In this document: one piece after another, positions 12,601-24,935 of the stretch
Numbering within the stretch: the stretch's first letter is position 1
Layout of the letters: the number at the start of each line of letters is the position of its first letter
Source of the DNA: Apostichopus japonicus
Taxonomy: Eukaryota; Echinodermata; Holothuroidea; Aspidochirotida; Stichopodidae
Reading direction: 5' to 3'
Assembly (NCBI RefSeq): GCF_037975245.1
Contig: NC_092570.1
Coordinates: 3,504,001 to 3,568,000 of the forward strand
Length of the DNA stretch: 64,000 nucleotides
Made by a program: the position numbers and the translations under genes
The notes under the pieces: generated by a model
What the model saw: only the letters and a program-made list of their open reading frames with translations
Database searches by the model: none
Told to the model about the DNA's origin: nothing

Positions 12601-13924
12601 CTTCTGTCTAGTTTACCTGTTTCTTCCGTTTTCGTTCCATCTGTCTTTGAAGAAGGTCCTGTAAGGACCAGGCATGAGCTTTCTCCGAGAATTCACGGAA
12701 TATCAGTGATTTCTTTTCTACCTTGGGGACAAAAACTATTATCCTAACACACTGAAGCATACGCAAACTGGAGCCTATAGTTGCAAAGTTCCGTGATTTT
12801 TTTTTTACCCCAGGCTCATACCTGAAGGACAAACTTTTATGGCCTTAAGTTTTTTTCTGTACTTCCACGATTGTGTTTCTTTACAGGGAGATGTCCGATA
12901 CCGTTTTGACAAAGTGTCTTAACTTTCATGGACAAATCAAAGAAGAAGTAATGGTATAATTGGGATCTCCAGATTGTTGATCAGCCGGAGTTCATTGGTA
13001 AAGTATATTGTAGTAGAATATGTCTCATTTTTAAAATAAGGATGATTTCTCATAAAGGCAGTCACCACAACAATTTCTTCAGCTTTCACAAGAGCAGCCC
13101 CCCAAGGCAGTTTTCAAAATTGGGAAAGGGCACCAAGGCAGTTGTGAGAGAAGACACACATATATATAGAAGTGACAGAAAACTGGGATGTATCTCTCAC
13201 TTAGTATTTTTATTTTAAGTGTATTCTTAGATGTTCGATCAATTAGTTAAATAGTAATGTTTAGGGGACATTATGACAGAGAAGAATGACGTCGTAGAAA
13301 TGAACTGGTGTATTCTTAGGCAAATTTAGGCTCTAACTAGGTCTACATTCAAATTTGTGCTAATTACTTCAATTTATTTCTTTGTGAGAGTTGAAACAAA
13401 AGCAGAGGGGAGGGGGGAGGGGGCGGGGGTGTACAAGGAGGGTGGAGTGTGGGGTGTACACTCCCTGAATCCAGCCCTGGTCTTTTGTTCATTGTTGTAG
13501 ACATGTCCTCATCTCTTGATCATATTTACCAAGAGTGTAATGATGAGGAATTGAATTGATCATCATCTGGAGTAAGATTTTAGTAGTTACTGGTCAAGTT
13601 AATTAAAGCATGGAATGCGTCATTTTGGGTTTTAACTGTAGCAACGTCCATCTTGAAAGTCGTAAAGAAGTTTGTGCAGCTCATTTTTAGCTGGTTGTTT
13701 ATTCCTTTTTCTTTCTACCTGAATTTTCAGAATGTTGATGTTACACCCTTCAACTAATTTTGTCAATCCCTTCACTTGCCTTACAAAGTCACTTATCCTC
13801 ATCGTTTTTTTTGCTTTCTTTTCAGAACAAGGAGGGAAATCTTGAATAAAATATTATCAAAGCGACAAGCCCAGAAATGAGTTTGGGTCCATGGCATTTG
13901 GAAATGAACACTGGTAAATGCATC
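9607..13924. other. No supported gene
   Basis: Ordinary AT-rich sequence with short purine runs (13400-13440) and no convincing coding exon. An open stretch after CTGACAG near 10890 could be an exon of an untraced transcript, but it has no recognisable protein content. Confidence 0.4.
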
Positions 13925-14045
13925 CAATAGGTTCTACAATGAATTTCTGTTCACAATTTGTACGTACAGAGGAATTCTGTGTCTCTCATATGTTTGAGGA
14001 TTCCACTATTACAAATTAAGCATTCTTGCATATATTAAAATCTGT
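13925..14045. repeat. Short duplicated segment, copy 1
   Basis: Similar to 14660-14775. Both contain TTTCTGTTCA, then GTACAGAG, CTGTGT, CATNTGTTTGAGGAT or its near equivalent, and CATATNTTAAAA in the same order. The pair is clearly diverged. It may be an old local duplication or two copies of an unnamed dispersed repeat. Confidence 0.6.
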
Positions 14046-14132
14046 AATTTCCTTTGGAATTTGCAGGGTAACACCAAAACTTGCTCTTCATTCTTGCTTT
14101 GTTATTGTATGTATTTATGTATTTTAGATCCT

Positions 14133-14355
14133 CCTGCAATCAGGAACTCGCGAAAAAGCCTCATTGGCTTATCAAAGCCGCAAGCTGACCGAAGTCAGTC
14201 TCTTACATTCATATTTAACGTCCATGATTATGAATTGTTAATTGTCAACAACTCTGTAACTGGACGACATACATTAATCTGGGAGTGACTCAAACCGGGG
14301 ACCTTATGATTGAAGGGGACCTTATGATGACGGGGACCTTATGATTGTTATTGGT
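14133..14355 (-). mobile_element. tRNA-derived SINE, family B, diverged copy
   Basis: The reverse complement aligns with 49749-49996. Shared pieces are a B-box-like GGTTTGAGTCA, ATGTATGTCGTCCAG, CATGGACGTTAAAT, CTTCGGTCAGCTTGCGG and TTCGCGAGTTCCTG. In this copy the segment just before the B box (CATAAGGTCCCC) is repeated three times in tandem, which broke the tRNA-like head. It is a degraded, immobile copy. Confidence 0.75.
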
Positions 14356-14659
14356 CAAGTAATGCATCATTTTGCTAGGTGATGGGAGATGATTAATTTC
14401 CTTGCTCTTTGATCCATCCTGTAATTTGAAGCCCCTGGGAATCATTACACTTTTAAACCGAAATTTGTTAATGTTGGTATTGAGAGTGGCACAAATTTTA
14501 CTGTCTTCAAAATGAGTTATCCTCATTTTCTCTCCTTTTCAGAAAAAAGGAAAAAAGGTTGAAATTAGCAAGAGGTGACAGGATCTCCAAGCGCAAGGAT
14601 GAGATGTACTTCATGAAGGTGCAAATGACGAAACTGCAATTTATGCTTCCAAGAAGTTT

Positions 14660-14775
14660 TCTTACTTGAGTTTCTGTTCATCATATGTAGGTACAGAGTA
14701 ACTGTGTTGTCTCCTATACATTTGAGGATTACCTCTATTCCAACTTAAGCCTGATTCTAGCATATTTAAAACATA
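14660..14775. repeat. Short duplicated segment, copy 2
   Basis: Partner of 13925-14045. It ends in an A-rich stretch with several AATAAA motifs (near 14775-14800) on the plus strand. Confidence 0.55.
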
Positions 14776-14849
14776 ATAAATAAAAATAAAATAAAACTGC
14801 TGGCAAACTGCATAGATCCACTAGAGAGCCTGTGTAAGAGAATGTCTAA

Positions 14850-15020
14850 AAGTAAGTTGGCCTGTTGTTTCGATCCTAGCAGGATCTTTTTCAAAGGCTA
14901 AATGACAAGTAACAGTAACAGAAGGGACGAAAACACCCAGAGAATACAGGCAGGTTAATGAGCATGGTGAACACAAGGGGATTAGTAGGGGATTAGTAGA
15001 CAAGGGATGGAGAGAAGAAA
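14850..15020 (-). repeat. Dispersed repeat with hammerhead-like core, copy 1
   Basis: The plus strand carries GTAAGTTGGCCTG, then TTTCGATCCTAGCAGGATC, GCTAAATGACAAGTAACAG and GACAAGGGATGGAGAGAAGA. The same order occurs at 57990-58195. Read on the minus strand, the core is GCCT, TTGAAAA, a GATCC/GGATC hairpin, GAAACAAC and AGGC. Compared with the other copies, the GAAGA and GTC or ATC elements are mutated here. Confidence 0.75.
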
Positions 15021-15985
15021 GAATATATAAAACATTTTAATTACATTTGGAAGTGTGCCAAAGTTGGGAGTGGAAAGGGTAGGCAATGGGGGGGGGGGGA
15101 GGGGGAGTAGTGAAAGGGAGAGAGAGAGATTGGAGGTATAAGGAGGACATTGTTGTGTTACTTCACATGTGTAAATGAAGGACTAACATATCTGGTATGC
15201 ATTTTACCACAACACAAAATGAGTAAGGTACTTTGCACTAAAATGAAATACGTATAAGCAGGTTTTGTGCAAAGGATGATGTCCTTTTTTTATTATTTTG
15301 ACGGAAAGCAAAATTTGTAAACTTCAAAACTGCTAGACTAAATCTTAGCCCTAAATTGATCTCTGTGGGACTGACCTTATCACAAAAAAAAAGTCTTTTA
15401 ATCCCCGTCTGTTTTGAAATGGTCAAGGTACGTAGGTGGTATAATAAACATCTGTATTGGAATTTGGGATCTTGAGAAAAAGGGAAGGAATGTTTCTTGC
15501 GCCTGCCATATTTTTAGAGCATTGTAATCAAACATAACCGGCCTCAGTTAGAAAAATTCAGGTTTTATGTATTTGCTACCTAAAGTTATATGAAGTCACT
15601 CAATTACATGGTCAAGTGGAAGTTTAACGTTGTGCAATTTCTTTGACTTGCATACTCAACTCAATCATTTTTTTATCAGTAACGGTAAAAACTTTATCGA
15701 CATATTTACTCGACTCTTTTGCAATCGATGCTTTAATATTGACCTGCAACACAAATTAATAGTCTCCATACTAGAGGATGAACTGCGTTTTGGTACTTAT
15801 TTACTCCAATTGGTAATGGTAAGGGTCGTTATTCCTTTATTCAGATGTGTTCCAAACTTGGCTTAAATGTCTTAAATTCCTCCTACCTACTGCTGTCCCT
15901 ATTCAGCATCTCCATTGGGTTCTTTGGTGTCATTTTAACATTCTGTTATGACCTAGGAGTGAAATAATAATCACTTTGATTAGAT
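15021..15985. other. No supported gene
   Basis: Contains a G-rich run (15085-15115) and AT-rich sequence. I see no coding exon or known repeat. Confidence 0.4.
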
Positions 15986-15989
15986 TTTT

Positions 15990-16720
15990 CTGTCTAGCGT
16001 ACAGGCTTGTATGTTTGGGGTTGTTGTCTTGCAGTAGCCTGAATCAGTCGGGGTAACACTACCGTCAAAATGGTACCAATGCATCTCGGAAAATGTCTAC
16101 AAAAAAACTCTTTGCGCATGATTCCATCGAATATGACTATATTCGTGGCCCCTCTCTTTGATATACCTGCCCAAACATGCAACTTGTAAGGATGTTTGGG
16201 TCTCCCGTTCACATTTCAGTCTAATGCAAACTCTCCCGTGACTGTCTAATTCAATAGTGCTGCACTTATCGGTAAACACGACGTTGTGGTAGGATACCTT
16301 CTGGAGGGCTAGCTCTCGAACATGGATGAGACGCTTTACTTGGATGGCATGTCTGATGCGTGGTGCGTTTTTAGTCTTTTCACAAATCCAGCCAAGTTCA
16401 GCCCGCTTCTATTTCTTGGACTGTAGAAGTGCATATATCGAACCCGGTTCTTTGCCAAAGTTCTCTTCTTAAGTCGGTTGAAGTTAGCTCCCCATTTTCC
16501 TTCAATAGTGCATGAATAATTTCACCGCACTGGGCCGTCATAATCTTTCTTCCACCTCTTTGCCTGTTACGTACGTTTCCTCTGGCATGAAACCTGGTGA
16601 TAAAGTTTGCGACAGAATTTCTGGATATAACAGTGCCAACATCTCTTGGCTCTTTCCATACGGCATAGGGACGTTTCTACTGTAGTATCACAGCTCTTAC
16701 TACTTTTAACTGAATTGTCG
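15990..16720 (-). pseudogene. Tc1/mariner-type transposase remnant
   Basis: Two minus-strand frames together spell out a diverged Tc1-like transposase. One holds VFTDKC-like text followed by ELDSHGR. The other holds KHPYKLHVWAGISKRGAT, IVIFDGIM and a following EFF segment, the typical block after the second catalytic Asp of Tc1 transposases. Upstream (16300-16720) are frame fragments resembling the HTH-side region. The reading frame is broken by several frameshifts and stops, so the gene is dead. I did not locate the terminal inverted repeats. Confidence 0.82.
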
Positions 16721-16759
16721 GTGAAATTAAACAACCTGGCATCTTTAACGTTTTAAGTT

Positions 16760-17727
16760 CTCTTGGGCGTTACCTACGAGAGAGTGATTCTCTGGACTGG
16801 GACACTCTTAAGTCTTAACACCATTATTCACCAGACTCCAAGCGCGTCCGCACATCACCATAACAACCTTTTAAAAATCTTACATAGATCTATTAAATTA
16901 AAATTTGATCGCTTCAAACAGGTTCTTCACCTAGCTTCATTCACTGATTTCAGAATTTGTTCTCAATCTCTGACAATTACCCTTAAATTGGCCCTTTTGT
17001 TTGGTTTGTTTGTGTGGGTAAATGAGCAGGATACTCACTTATACTTTCATAGTTTGTTACTATCTTGTTGTCTAAAACATGAATCAATGACTACAGAGCT
17101 CAGGAAACTAACCCAATTTTGTTAATCAAAACTTGCTAGGTATCAAAAAAAAACTATCAGTTCTTACTCATTCTTTGATAAATGAAACATTCCGTATCTG
17201 AGAGATTTTCTTAACCACAAAACGCCCCCATTTGCCATCCATAATCAACTTTATTTCATTATTTTCTTAATGGCCAATTATCACAACCAAAAAACAATAA
17301 AAAATGACTAATACTTTGATAGTTTGTTACTATGGAAGGATGTTCTCTTGTCCTCTAAAGTAGGAAATCAATGACTATCAAGTGCAGCACTGGAAACTGA
17401 TGTTTTTTGAAACACTTGCCGTTAGGCCTATCATTGAAAAAATATGAATACTCACTCATATTTTGATAAAATTAAGGAAACACTATGGCTATAATTAAGG
17501 TATTATCATTTGCTTTGCATGGATGGTGTGGCATATATGTCTATTTCTTAAATCAATTGCAGCATGCAACCTCTTCCACTCACTCACTTCTGCCTGTGGA
17601 GAAGGCTGAGGCATAAGAAGTTTTCTTATGCCGAGGCATAAGAAAAAAACCAATCTCCTTATCTCACACAGCCTGTTAACATCAAGCTGCTGCTTATTCC
17701 CTAATGGGAAGTATTTCCATTAATTGT
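16760..17727. other. No supported gene; perfect hairpin at 17610-17632
   Basis: AT-rich sequence with a plus-strand open frame (16763-17125) of low complexity and no recognised domain. A perfect 10-bp hairpin, GGCATAAGAA / TTCTTATGCC with a 3-base loop, lies at 17610-17632. No other structure is visible. Confidence 0.4.
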
Positions 17728-18394
17728 TCATGGACTGAAAAAAAATGCGACATCAGTTTTTGTGCCATTATCGCCCCATCCTGATAATAATTGTGAAATA
17801 AACTTATCTTCGTCATTGAGGGCTCCCAAAGCTCCTCCGATGGCATTGGATACTGAGGGTGGTGTAGAATAAACTTCCGCAGGGTGCTGAACTGTTTGGT
17901 GCTCTACAGAAGTCGCGCGCTCTGAAGGTCGTTCCCTCAATGCCTTTATTTCATGTTCCTGCTTCTGCAGTTGTTCCTGTTGCTGCTGAAGCAGAAGTTT
18001 TATCTTCCCCATGCGCACATCAAATTTGTCTTCAAGCCATTTCAAATCTGGTGTCGCAAATCCCTGAGCTTGTTAGAGGTGGAGTGCAGTTTAGCCATTC
18101 TTCCAGTACCTTCGGTGGAGTTCCTGCAGATGATATGTCTTCCACCGCATCAAACAAGGCCATCGTGGCTTGGCCAGCACAGTCCGGAGCCATCAGTTTG
18201 GTCCTTACGTGGTTGTCTCTAGGTGGGGCCTCCCCTATTACTATTCTGGATGCCATCTGTGAACAAGTTAGCCAAAAATTATCATCATTTGTTTTGGAAC
18301 ATACTGTACCTGTGTTTAACCAAAACTGTCTTCTGCTGGATTGATTTTTCCACTGCACCTTTCTTGTTCTTTGGCCGTTGTCCGTTTGCCTCAA
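17728..18394 (-). pseudogene. Unrecognised coding remnant with Gln-rich coiled coil
   Basis: Two overlapping minus-strand open frames (18394-18032 and 18045-17728) meet at 18032-18045 in different frames, as expected of one coding region with a frameshift. The downstream part begins with a coiled-coil stretch rich in Gln and Glu (LLLQQQQEQLQKQE) followed by a Ser/Thr/Pro-rich tail. I do not recognise the family. Its place among retroelement gag fragments suggests a mobile-element origin, but that is inference. Confidence 0.3.
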
Positions 18395-18799
18395 CTGGGT
18401 CCTTCAAAACAAATAGAAACACAATACCAGCAATTTTGCAAGGCAATAACTTACTACTGAACTAAAGGTTCTAAATCCATCCGAGCTAGACTCTTTTTTT
18501 GCGTAGGTTTACTCCCCAGCATTTTACAGTGGAGTGAACTGAAGCAAGTAAAGTGCCTCTCAGTAACTTTTTTTTCACCTTCCTTTTAGATCCTCTTCTC
18601 TCCTTTCAACCTTCTTTTTCTTTTACAGCATTGGTAACATTCGGAGGAGAATGTTCGATCGATAAATGGCAATAACCCTTTGTCAATAATATCCTTATAA
18701 AAGTCTGATTTCATAATGTGACAAAGGTACTTAAGGTACAGTACCTGCATAATGCATATTTCTTGTTAACCACCTCTTCTTCTATTTGCAATTTATGAA

Positions 18800-19434
18800 G
18801 TGAGCCCTCTTTTTAGCCCTTCATCCCTTGTAGCTTCAGCGAGCCTCCCTTTCAGATTTGTCCCCCTACCGGGTTGGAATGACGGATCCTTTCAGCACAA
18901 TACGATCACATAGATCTATCAACTCCAGAGAACATGTCACCAAGTCTTCATCTTCTTTTTGCCGGTACGAGAAGAAACGCTGTTGCAGCTGGGCAATGCT
19001 TTCCCCTTCTCCAAACACCTTCGACAAAATACTGAAAATAACCTCTGGATTCTCCAGTGCAGCATCTCCACGGCCTGCGATCTCTCTCCTGGCCTTCCCC
19101 CCAAGATGATCTACGATGTAGTTCGCCTGTTCCTTTTTGGTCAACCGCCTAGCAGCTATCTGCCCTTTGATGTCTCTAATCCACTCTTCAATTCTGGGGT
19201 CTGTAGGGCGTTGAGGTTCTCGCGAAACCTTTCAATTCTTCGGTTAGCTGATACGTACACCGTACGCTGATCAGGGGACGCAGCACCATCTCCACAAGTT
19301 GTACCGTCCGATTGAGTAACTTTCTTCTTTAAAGCATCCACCTCGGCTGCAGCCTTCAAGGATTTTGTCTGTTTTCTCACTAAGGCGTCCTTTAATGCAA
19401 CCAGTTCCAGTTTTAGCTGGTCTACCTCTGACAT
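18800..19434 (-). pseudogene. Ty3-type Gag N-terminal fragment, copy 1
   Basis: The ATG is at 19434 (MSEVDQLKLEL). A coiled-coil segment is followed by a retrotransposon-Gag-like helical domain with the motifs ANYIVDHLGGKARREI, VIFSILSKVFGEGES and LQQRFFSYRQKEDEDLV. The domain spans a frame change near 19150, and the rest of the element is missing, so it is a dead fragment. Upstream (to the right), TGGCGTAGTCGGCAGG on the minus strand (near 19587-19602) looks like a primer-binding site. The whole 18780-19710 block recurs at 20340-21280. Confidence 0.8.
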
Positions 19435-19710
19435 CTTGTCAGCTATACAGTATACCGTTGGTCCAACTAAAATCAGCAATATAGTACAGTCTTTACAGAA
19501 AATGGATTCGATCCTACCTTGTCTACTGCAACCTTTTCGAACATGCCATCTTGAAGAGGGGTTCAGTTCTGCACACCGGAATCCTGCCGACTACGCCAAA
19601 TGTGACCAAGCAGGGGGTGGGGTAAATGATTGCACAACAAGCTTTCTTCTTTGTCTCTATCATTTAATGCTATCCTGGTGTTAACCGAACTGAAACCTTT
19701 AAACAAATAA

Positions 19711-20160
19711 AAAGAAAGAACAATACATAAAAACAAGCTCACTTAACAAGATAAAACAGAGCTTTTAACAAAATGACTCCTATTTACAATGCTATGAATC
19801 AACACATATAAGTACAGCAAATCTTATAAAGATCTTGGCAGTGATGATTACATACAGTCTGACTTTATTAAACAGCTGATGGTATAAAGGCAATTGTACG
19901 ACAGAAAACATGTGAACGGGGATCCGCAAATGAGGTTTCCCTCCTTACTTCCAATATGCATGAGTTTTATTACCTTCCCTTTAAAAGATTCCACAAATGG
20001 TGGTAATACCCCTTTAAATACTGAACAATAGTAAACATGGTGTTTCCTGTCTCTATGCTGTTTACATTAACATCTATTAAGTAATGTTGAAAACTGGGGG
20101 TGTCCCTTTAAATAATCAACAACTCTATGACATCAATTCTCATAGCATCTGAACATTAAA
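19711..20160. other. Spacer between Gag duplicates, no gene seen
   Basis: Sequence between the duplicated Gag blocks. No open frame of note and no repeat recognised. It could be LTR-derived, but no direct partner is visible in the window. Confidence 0.35.
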
Positions 20161-20164
20161 TACA

Positions 20165-21027
20165 GCACGATTTAAAACAATTCTTAATTAGCTCCTCAAT
20201 CTGCTTTTGTTGAGCCATGATTTGAGCACTCTGCCTCTCTACAACTTCAGCCAGAGGTTTTTCTGCTTTAACTTCCTCCACAGCTCCATATCTTGTCGTC
20301 TTACTAACTTTTGTCTTTCTGTACCATTCAAGAGCCTGGTCCCTCGTCTCGAAGAAAATCCAATTCTGACCTTTCTAGGTTAAGGCGCCGCAGTTCCCTC
20401 TTAAGCCCTTCATCCCTTGTGGCTTCAGCAAGTCTCCCTTTATGTTAGCCTCCCTACCGGGTTGGAATGACGGATCTTTCAACACGATTCGATCATATAG
20501 ATCCACCAACTCCAGAGAGCACGTCACCAAATCCTCATCTTCTTTTTGCTTGTGGGAGAAGAAACGCTGTTGCAGCTGGGCAATGCTTTCCCCTTCTCCA
20601 AAAACCTTAGACAAAATGCTGAAGATAAGCTCTGGATCCTCCAGCGCAGCATCTCTACGGCCTGCGATTTCTCTCCTGGCTTTTCCCCCCAAGATGATCT
20701 ACTATGTAGTTGGCCTGCTCCCTTTTTGTCATCCGCCTAGCAGCTATCTGTCCTTTGATGTCTCGAATCCACACTTCAATTCTGTGGTCTGTAGACCGTT
20801 GAGGTTTCTCACGAAACCTTTCTATTCTTCTGTCAGCTGAAACATACACCATACACTGACCAGCAGACGCAGCACCATCTCCATTAGTTGCACCGTCCGA
20901 TTTTGGTAGCTTCTTCTTTAGAGCCTCAACCTCGGATGCAGCCTGCCTTCAAGGATTTCGCCTGTTCCTTCTCTAAGGCCTCTTTCACCGAAACCAGTTC
21001 CCGTTTTAGTTGGTCTACCTCTGACAT
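20165..21027 (-). pseudogene. Ty3-type Gag fragment, copy 2
   Basis: Paralogue of 18800-19434, with its ATG at 21027. It has the same coiled coil and the same Gag helical domain (ANYIVDHLGGK, IFSILSKVFGEGES, LQQRFFSHKQKEDEDLV). It extends further: after a frameshift the frame continues as EWYRKTKV, then VEEVKAEKPLAEVVERQ, down to about 20165. Several frameshifts show it is not functional. A leader with the same primer-binding-site-like sequence lies near 21165-21185. Confidence 0.8.
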
Positions 21028-21280
21028 CTTGTCAACTATACCATCAGTCCAACTTAAATCAGCAATACTCTGTCTACACAGAAAAATGGATTCAATCCTA
21101 CCTTGTCTACTGCAACCTTTCCGAACATGCCATCTTAAAGAGGGGTTCAGTTCTAGACACCGGTACCCTGCCGACTACGCCAAATGTGACCAAGCGGGGG
21201 GCGGGGGAAATGATAACACAACACGTTTTCTTCCTCGTCTCTATCATGTAATACTCTCTTGGTGTTTACCGAACTGAAAC
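20340..21280. repeat. Segmental duplicate of 18780-19710
   Basis: About 0.94 kb shared in the same orientation, covering the retroelement leader (ACACCGG, CCTGCCGACTACGCCAAATG, CAAGC followed by a G-run) and the Gag N-terminus. The copies differ by many substitutions and small indels. The pair is either two insertions of one family or a tandem duplication of an older copy. Confidence 0.8.
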
Positions 21281-21431
21281 CCCTCTTCAAAGCACAACCA
21301 ATTCTCTCTCTACGAGGTCATCACTGCACTGGTAGACTCTTTAATTGTCATAAAACAATACTACTGACAGTGGCCATTGGCAAATGCCATAAATCTTGAG
21401 TTTTGCAAAAAAACAAATTGTTACTGTCCTA

Positions 21432-22025
21432 CTAGGCCCACTGAGTACCGAGCAGGCTACGCAAGTTGGGTTCGTAACTAACGAGTCTGGTTTGAATGTC
21501 GCTTGCTGTAAGGAATTTTTCGGTCACCATTGTCACTTGGGACCTGTTGTCTATAAGGCAAGTAGTGAGGACGCCATCAATGAAAATATCAATTGTTAAA
21601 TAGTCCCCTACAAATTTAGTTCTTATGTCCTGTTTTGGTTTCCTTTGTTGTAAGGAGCGAGCCTCTTGTTGACAACACATCCGCCATTTGGCTCGCAACA
21701 GTGGATTCCATTAGTTTAATGGATTCTGTGATGATTGGGATTGCTGTTGTCCACTAGTAGCAGCAGCTTTTTTCCGGCACACCCTTTCAATATGTCCTGC
21801 AATTTTGCAAAACCTACATATAGGTCGCCCTTCAGGGGTTTACTGGTCATTAGGTCGACCCGGGTACCTGTTTGTTTGGGGTGGGGCTGTCTGTAGCTTG
21901 GCTACCTGCTCACACAGGTCCTTAACTGTCTGCTCGATACCTCTCTGCCATGACGATAACTGTAGTTGCAGAGAGGACACATCGCTCAAGGCACCATCTC
22001 TCTGTGAGCGCTGATCTGCTTTCAC
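21432..22025 (-). pseudogene. Gag C-terminus, zinc knuckle and protease fragment
   Basis: Reading from 22025, a coiled-coil segment (SSLQLQLSSWQRGIEQTV) is followed, after a frame change, by a CCHC zinc knuckle CRFCKIAGHIERVC (CX2CX4HX4C) at about 21775-21820. Next comes a retropepsin-like segment, TIDIFIDGVLTTCLIDNRSQ, in which the usual Asp-Thr-Gly active site reads Asp-Asn-Arg. With its active site lost and frames broken, this is a dead Ty3-type gag-pol fragment. It may belong to the same family as the neighbouring Gag copies, but it is out of order for one intact element. Confidence 0.78.
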
Positions 22026-22089
22026 TTGGCTGTGGAGTACCGGTGGTTCTGTCAGAAACTCCTGCTCCAGGTGAAGTGCCTCTTCTTTT

Positions 22090-22942
<853 letters not shown>

Positions 22943-22962
22943 AACGGGCCGTACACATGATA

Positions 22963-23153
22963 TGCTGGTTGTAGTAATAATGACGACGACTGATTCATTT
23001 AATTACACCTTTAATGAGGTTTTAAACAACAAAACACAACCAGCAAAACGAACCCAAGTATATAACATGTATAAGGCAGAATAATACATGGAAGGCCGTA
23101 AAGGCCAAAAACACATACAGCTAAGATTAACAATATAATACAATAACACCACA
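22963..23153 (-). mobile_element. Short 3' LTR of a Ty3-type element
   Basis: On the minus strand this 191-bp segment begins TGTGGTGTTATTG right after a purine tract (AGATGGGGAGAA, 23154-23165) and can be ended at CCAGCA. It contains ATTAAA as a possible polyadenylation signal. It follows the pol C-terminus at 23217-23515, as expected of a 3' LTR. No 5' partner is in the window, so the left boundary is approximate. Confidence 0.65.
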
Positions 23154-23216
23154 TTCTCCCCATCTAAAAGAGAAACCAGAAAAACACTTGACAACGTTCG
23201 ACATAGAAGTATGTTA

Positions 23217-23515
23217 AAGGTCCAAACGATCAGGAGGTTTACCTTTCCTCGCTGAACGCCTCATGCTTAAAGTCTCTTTTACAGCCAAACTATCCTCAGC
23301 TTCACAACCCACTGGGATAGAGCCTTTTTTATCAACACTTGGGGCTTCCTCAGTTAAATGCCTACTATCAACTAAAAGTTCAGTTCCATTTCCGCCCTTA
23401 GGCCCTCCCCTGAGGTCATTATTCTCTACCACACCAACAGGGGCTAGATGACGGAGTGAGACTGTCGATTCTCTGCCGTCCTGAAAACGGACATGAGCAT
23501 ACTGGGGGTTAGTGT
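23217..23515 (-). pseudogene. Ty3-type Pol C-terminal fragment
   Basis: The minus frame reads YAHVRFQDGRESTVSLRHLA, then a Pro/Gly/Asp-rich tail ending RRSARKGKPPDRLDL and a stop at 23214-23216. The first motif is the usual end of the integrase C-terminal region in Ty3/gypsy Pol proteins, and the RRSxRxRxPPDR ending is also typical. The element upstream is missing beyond about 23515. It is a 5'-truncated copy ending in the adjacent short LTR. Confidence 0.75.
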
Positions 23516-24595
23516 GGTATGTGGAAAACTCAACTGGATTGGATCAACAGAAATTGTAATTATGAATAACAAACAATACACAGCTGATCTGGGCACAGTC
23601 AAATAATAAAATAAAAAAACTTACAGTTGTGAGGTGCGCACCAAAAAGTTTAAGTAAATACACTTAATTTAAATGTCATTTGTGGTGGGTTGGCCTGATG
23701 GTGACATCAAGTATTCCACGACATCGGATCTTCCACGACAACAGATCTTCCACGACATCAGTATAGTTGAACATAATAGTATAAAAGGTATTATGAATGT
23801 CTCCCACAAAATAGTATCCCTTAATTTATAAGAAATAGTGTCCCAGGATATCCTTTGCAGTAAAATAACGTCCTTTATAACAAATTGTGTCCCCAAAATA
23901 TCCTTTATAACAAATTAATATCCTTTATAACAAAGTGTCCCGGAATATCCTGCTTAAGGATGCACAGAACCATGGCTAAATAATTAGCATCCAATTAACT
24001 CAACACGCAATGCAATCGATAAAATACTTTAGGGGGGTTTGCCTAGATCTTGGTGTGATACATTCCAATGCTTCTTCATGTTCGATGAGACATTGTCAAT
24101 GAACAATTCAGTTTCTGAATCTTGCTACTCTACAACATGAGTTTTCTCATTGGAGCTGTTCTTTGGTGTGACCTTTGACCTACAAACTTTCTCAAAATGT
24201 TTCAACTCACCACATTTATGGCATTTGCGTATTGTATGCTGGGCAGTTTTCTCCATGTAAGTTGCTCCGTTCCAGTTGTTTTCTCGACTTAAGACTCAGA
24301 AACTCCTTTTCCGTTTGGGGTTAGCGATATGTTTCTGATCCCTTCCTTCCCATCTGTGGGTCTTGGTACATTTTTTGTCACTTTGGATCTCTCCTTTGAT
24401 TGGTGGTTTTGAGTCTGATTAGCATATTTCAGATGAGGTGTCATACGCTGCTTGGGTAAGGGCCCAACTAGACAAAATCCTCTGGATGTCTTTAATAATA
24501 TTAAATCTTGATAGCATGTGTGGGATCTTCTTTTGTGTTACACAGTTTCTGCAGCTCATGACGGTGGCGCACTATTGACAGAAGACCTCTTGGTC
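23516..24595. other. No gene seen; short repeats at 23700-23955
   Basis: Contains short direct repeats (TCTTCCACGACA near 23705-23760 and ATCCTTTATAACAAA near 23865-23935). I see no supported exon. A zinc-knuckle-like or transposon origin could not be shown. Confidence 0.4.
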
Positions 24596-24599
24596 CATG

Positions 24600-24935
24600 C
24601 CTGACCCTGGCCAAAAGCTGCTGCTGTGGCCTCCCAAAAGAGCTTCCTTTCTTACTGGCAGGGGAGGCGTCCTACAGCAGGAGTGCCACCTACCCCTATG
24701 CCGGTCGCCTTGCCAGACTCTGGCGAAATGCCGCTCCTGTGGCCTCCCAAAGAGCCTCCACTTTTACTTGTAGAGTAGGTGTTCTACAGCAGGGAAGCCA
24801 CCTACTCCTATGCCGGTTGCCTTGCCGGACCCTGGCGAAATGCTGCTGCTTTGGCCTCCCAAAGAGCCTCCTTTTGGACTGGTAGGGTAGGTGTCCTACA
24901 GCAGGAGTGCCACCTTCTCCTATACAGGTCACCGG
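24600..24935. repeat. Tandem repeat, 112-bp unit, ~3 copies
   Basis: CTACAGCAG recurs at 24672, 24784 and 24896, a spacing of 112 bp. Each unit contains CTCTGGCGAAATGC or its variant, TGGCCTCCCAAAGAGC and CCTATGCCGGT. As 112 is not a multiple of three, no protein repeat is encoded. Confidence 0.9.
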
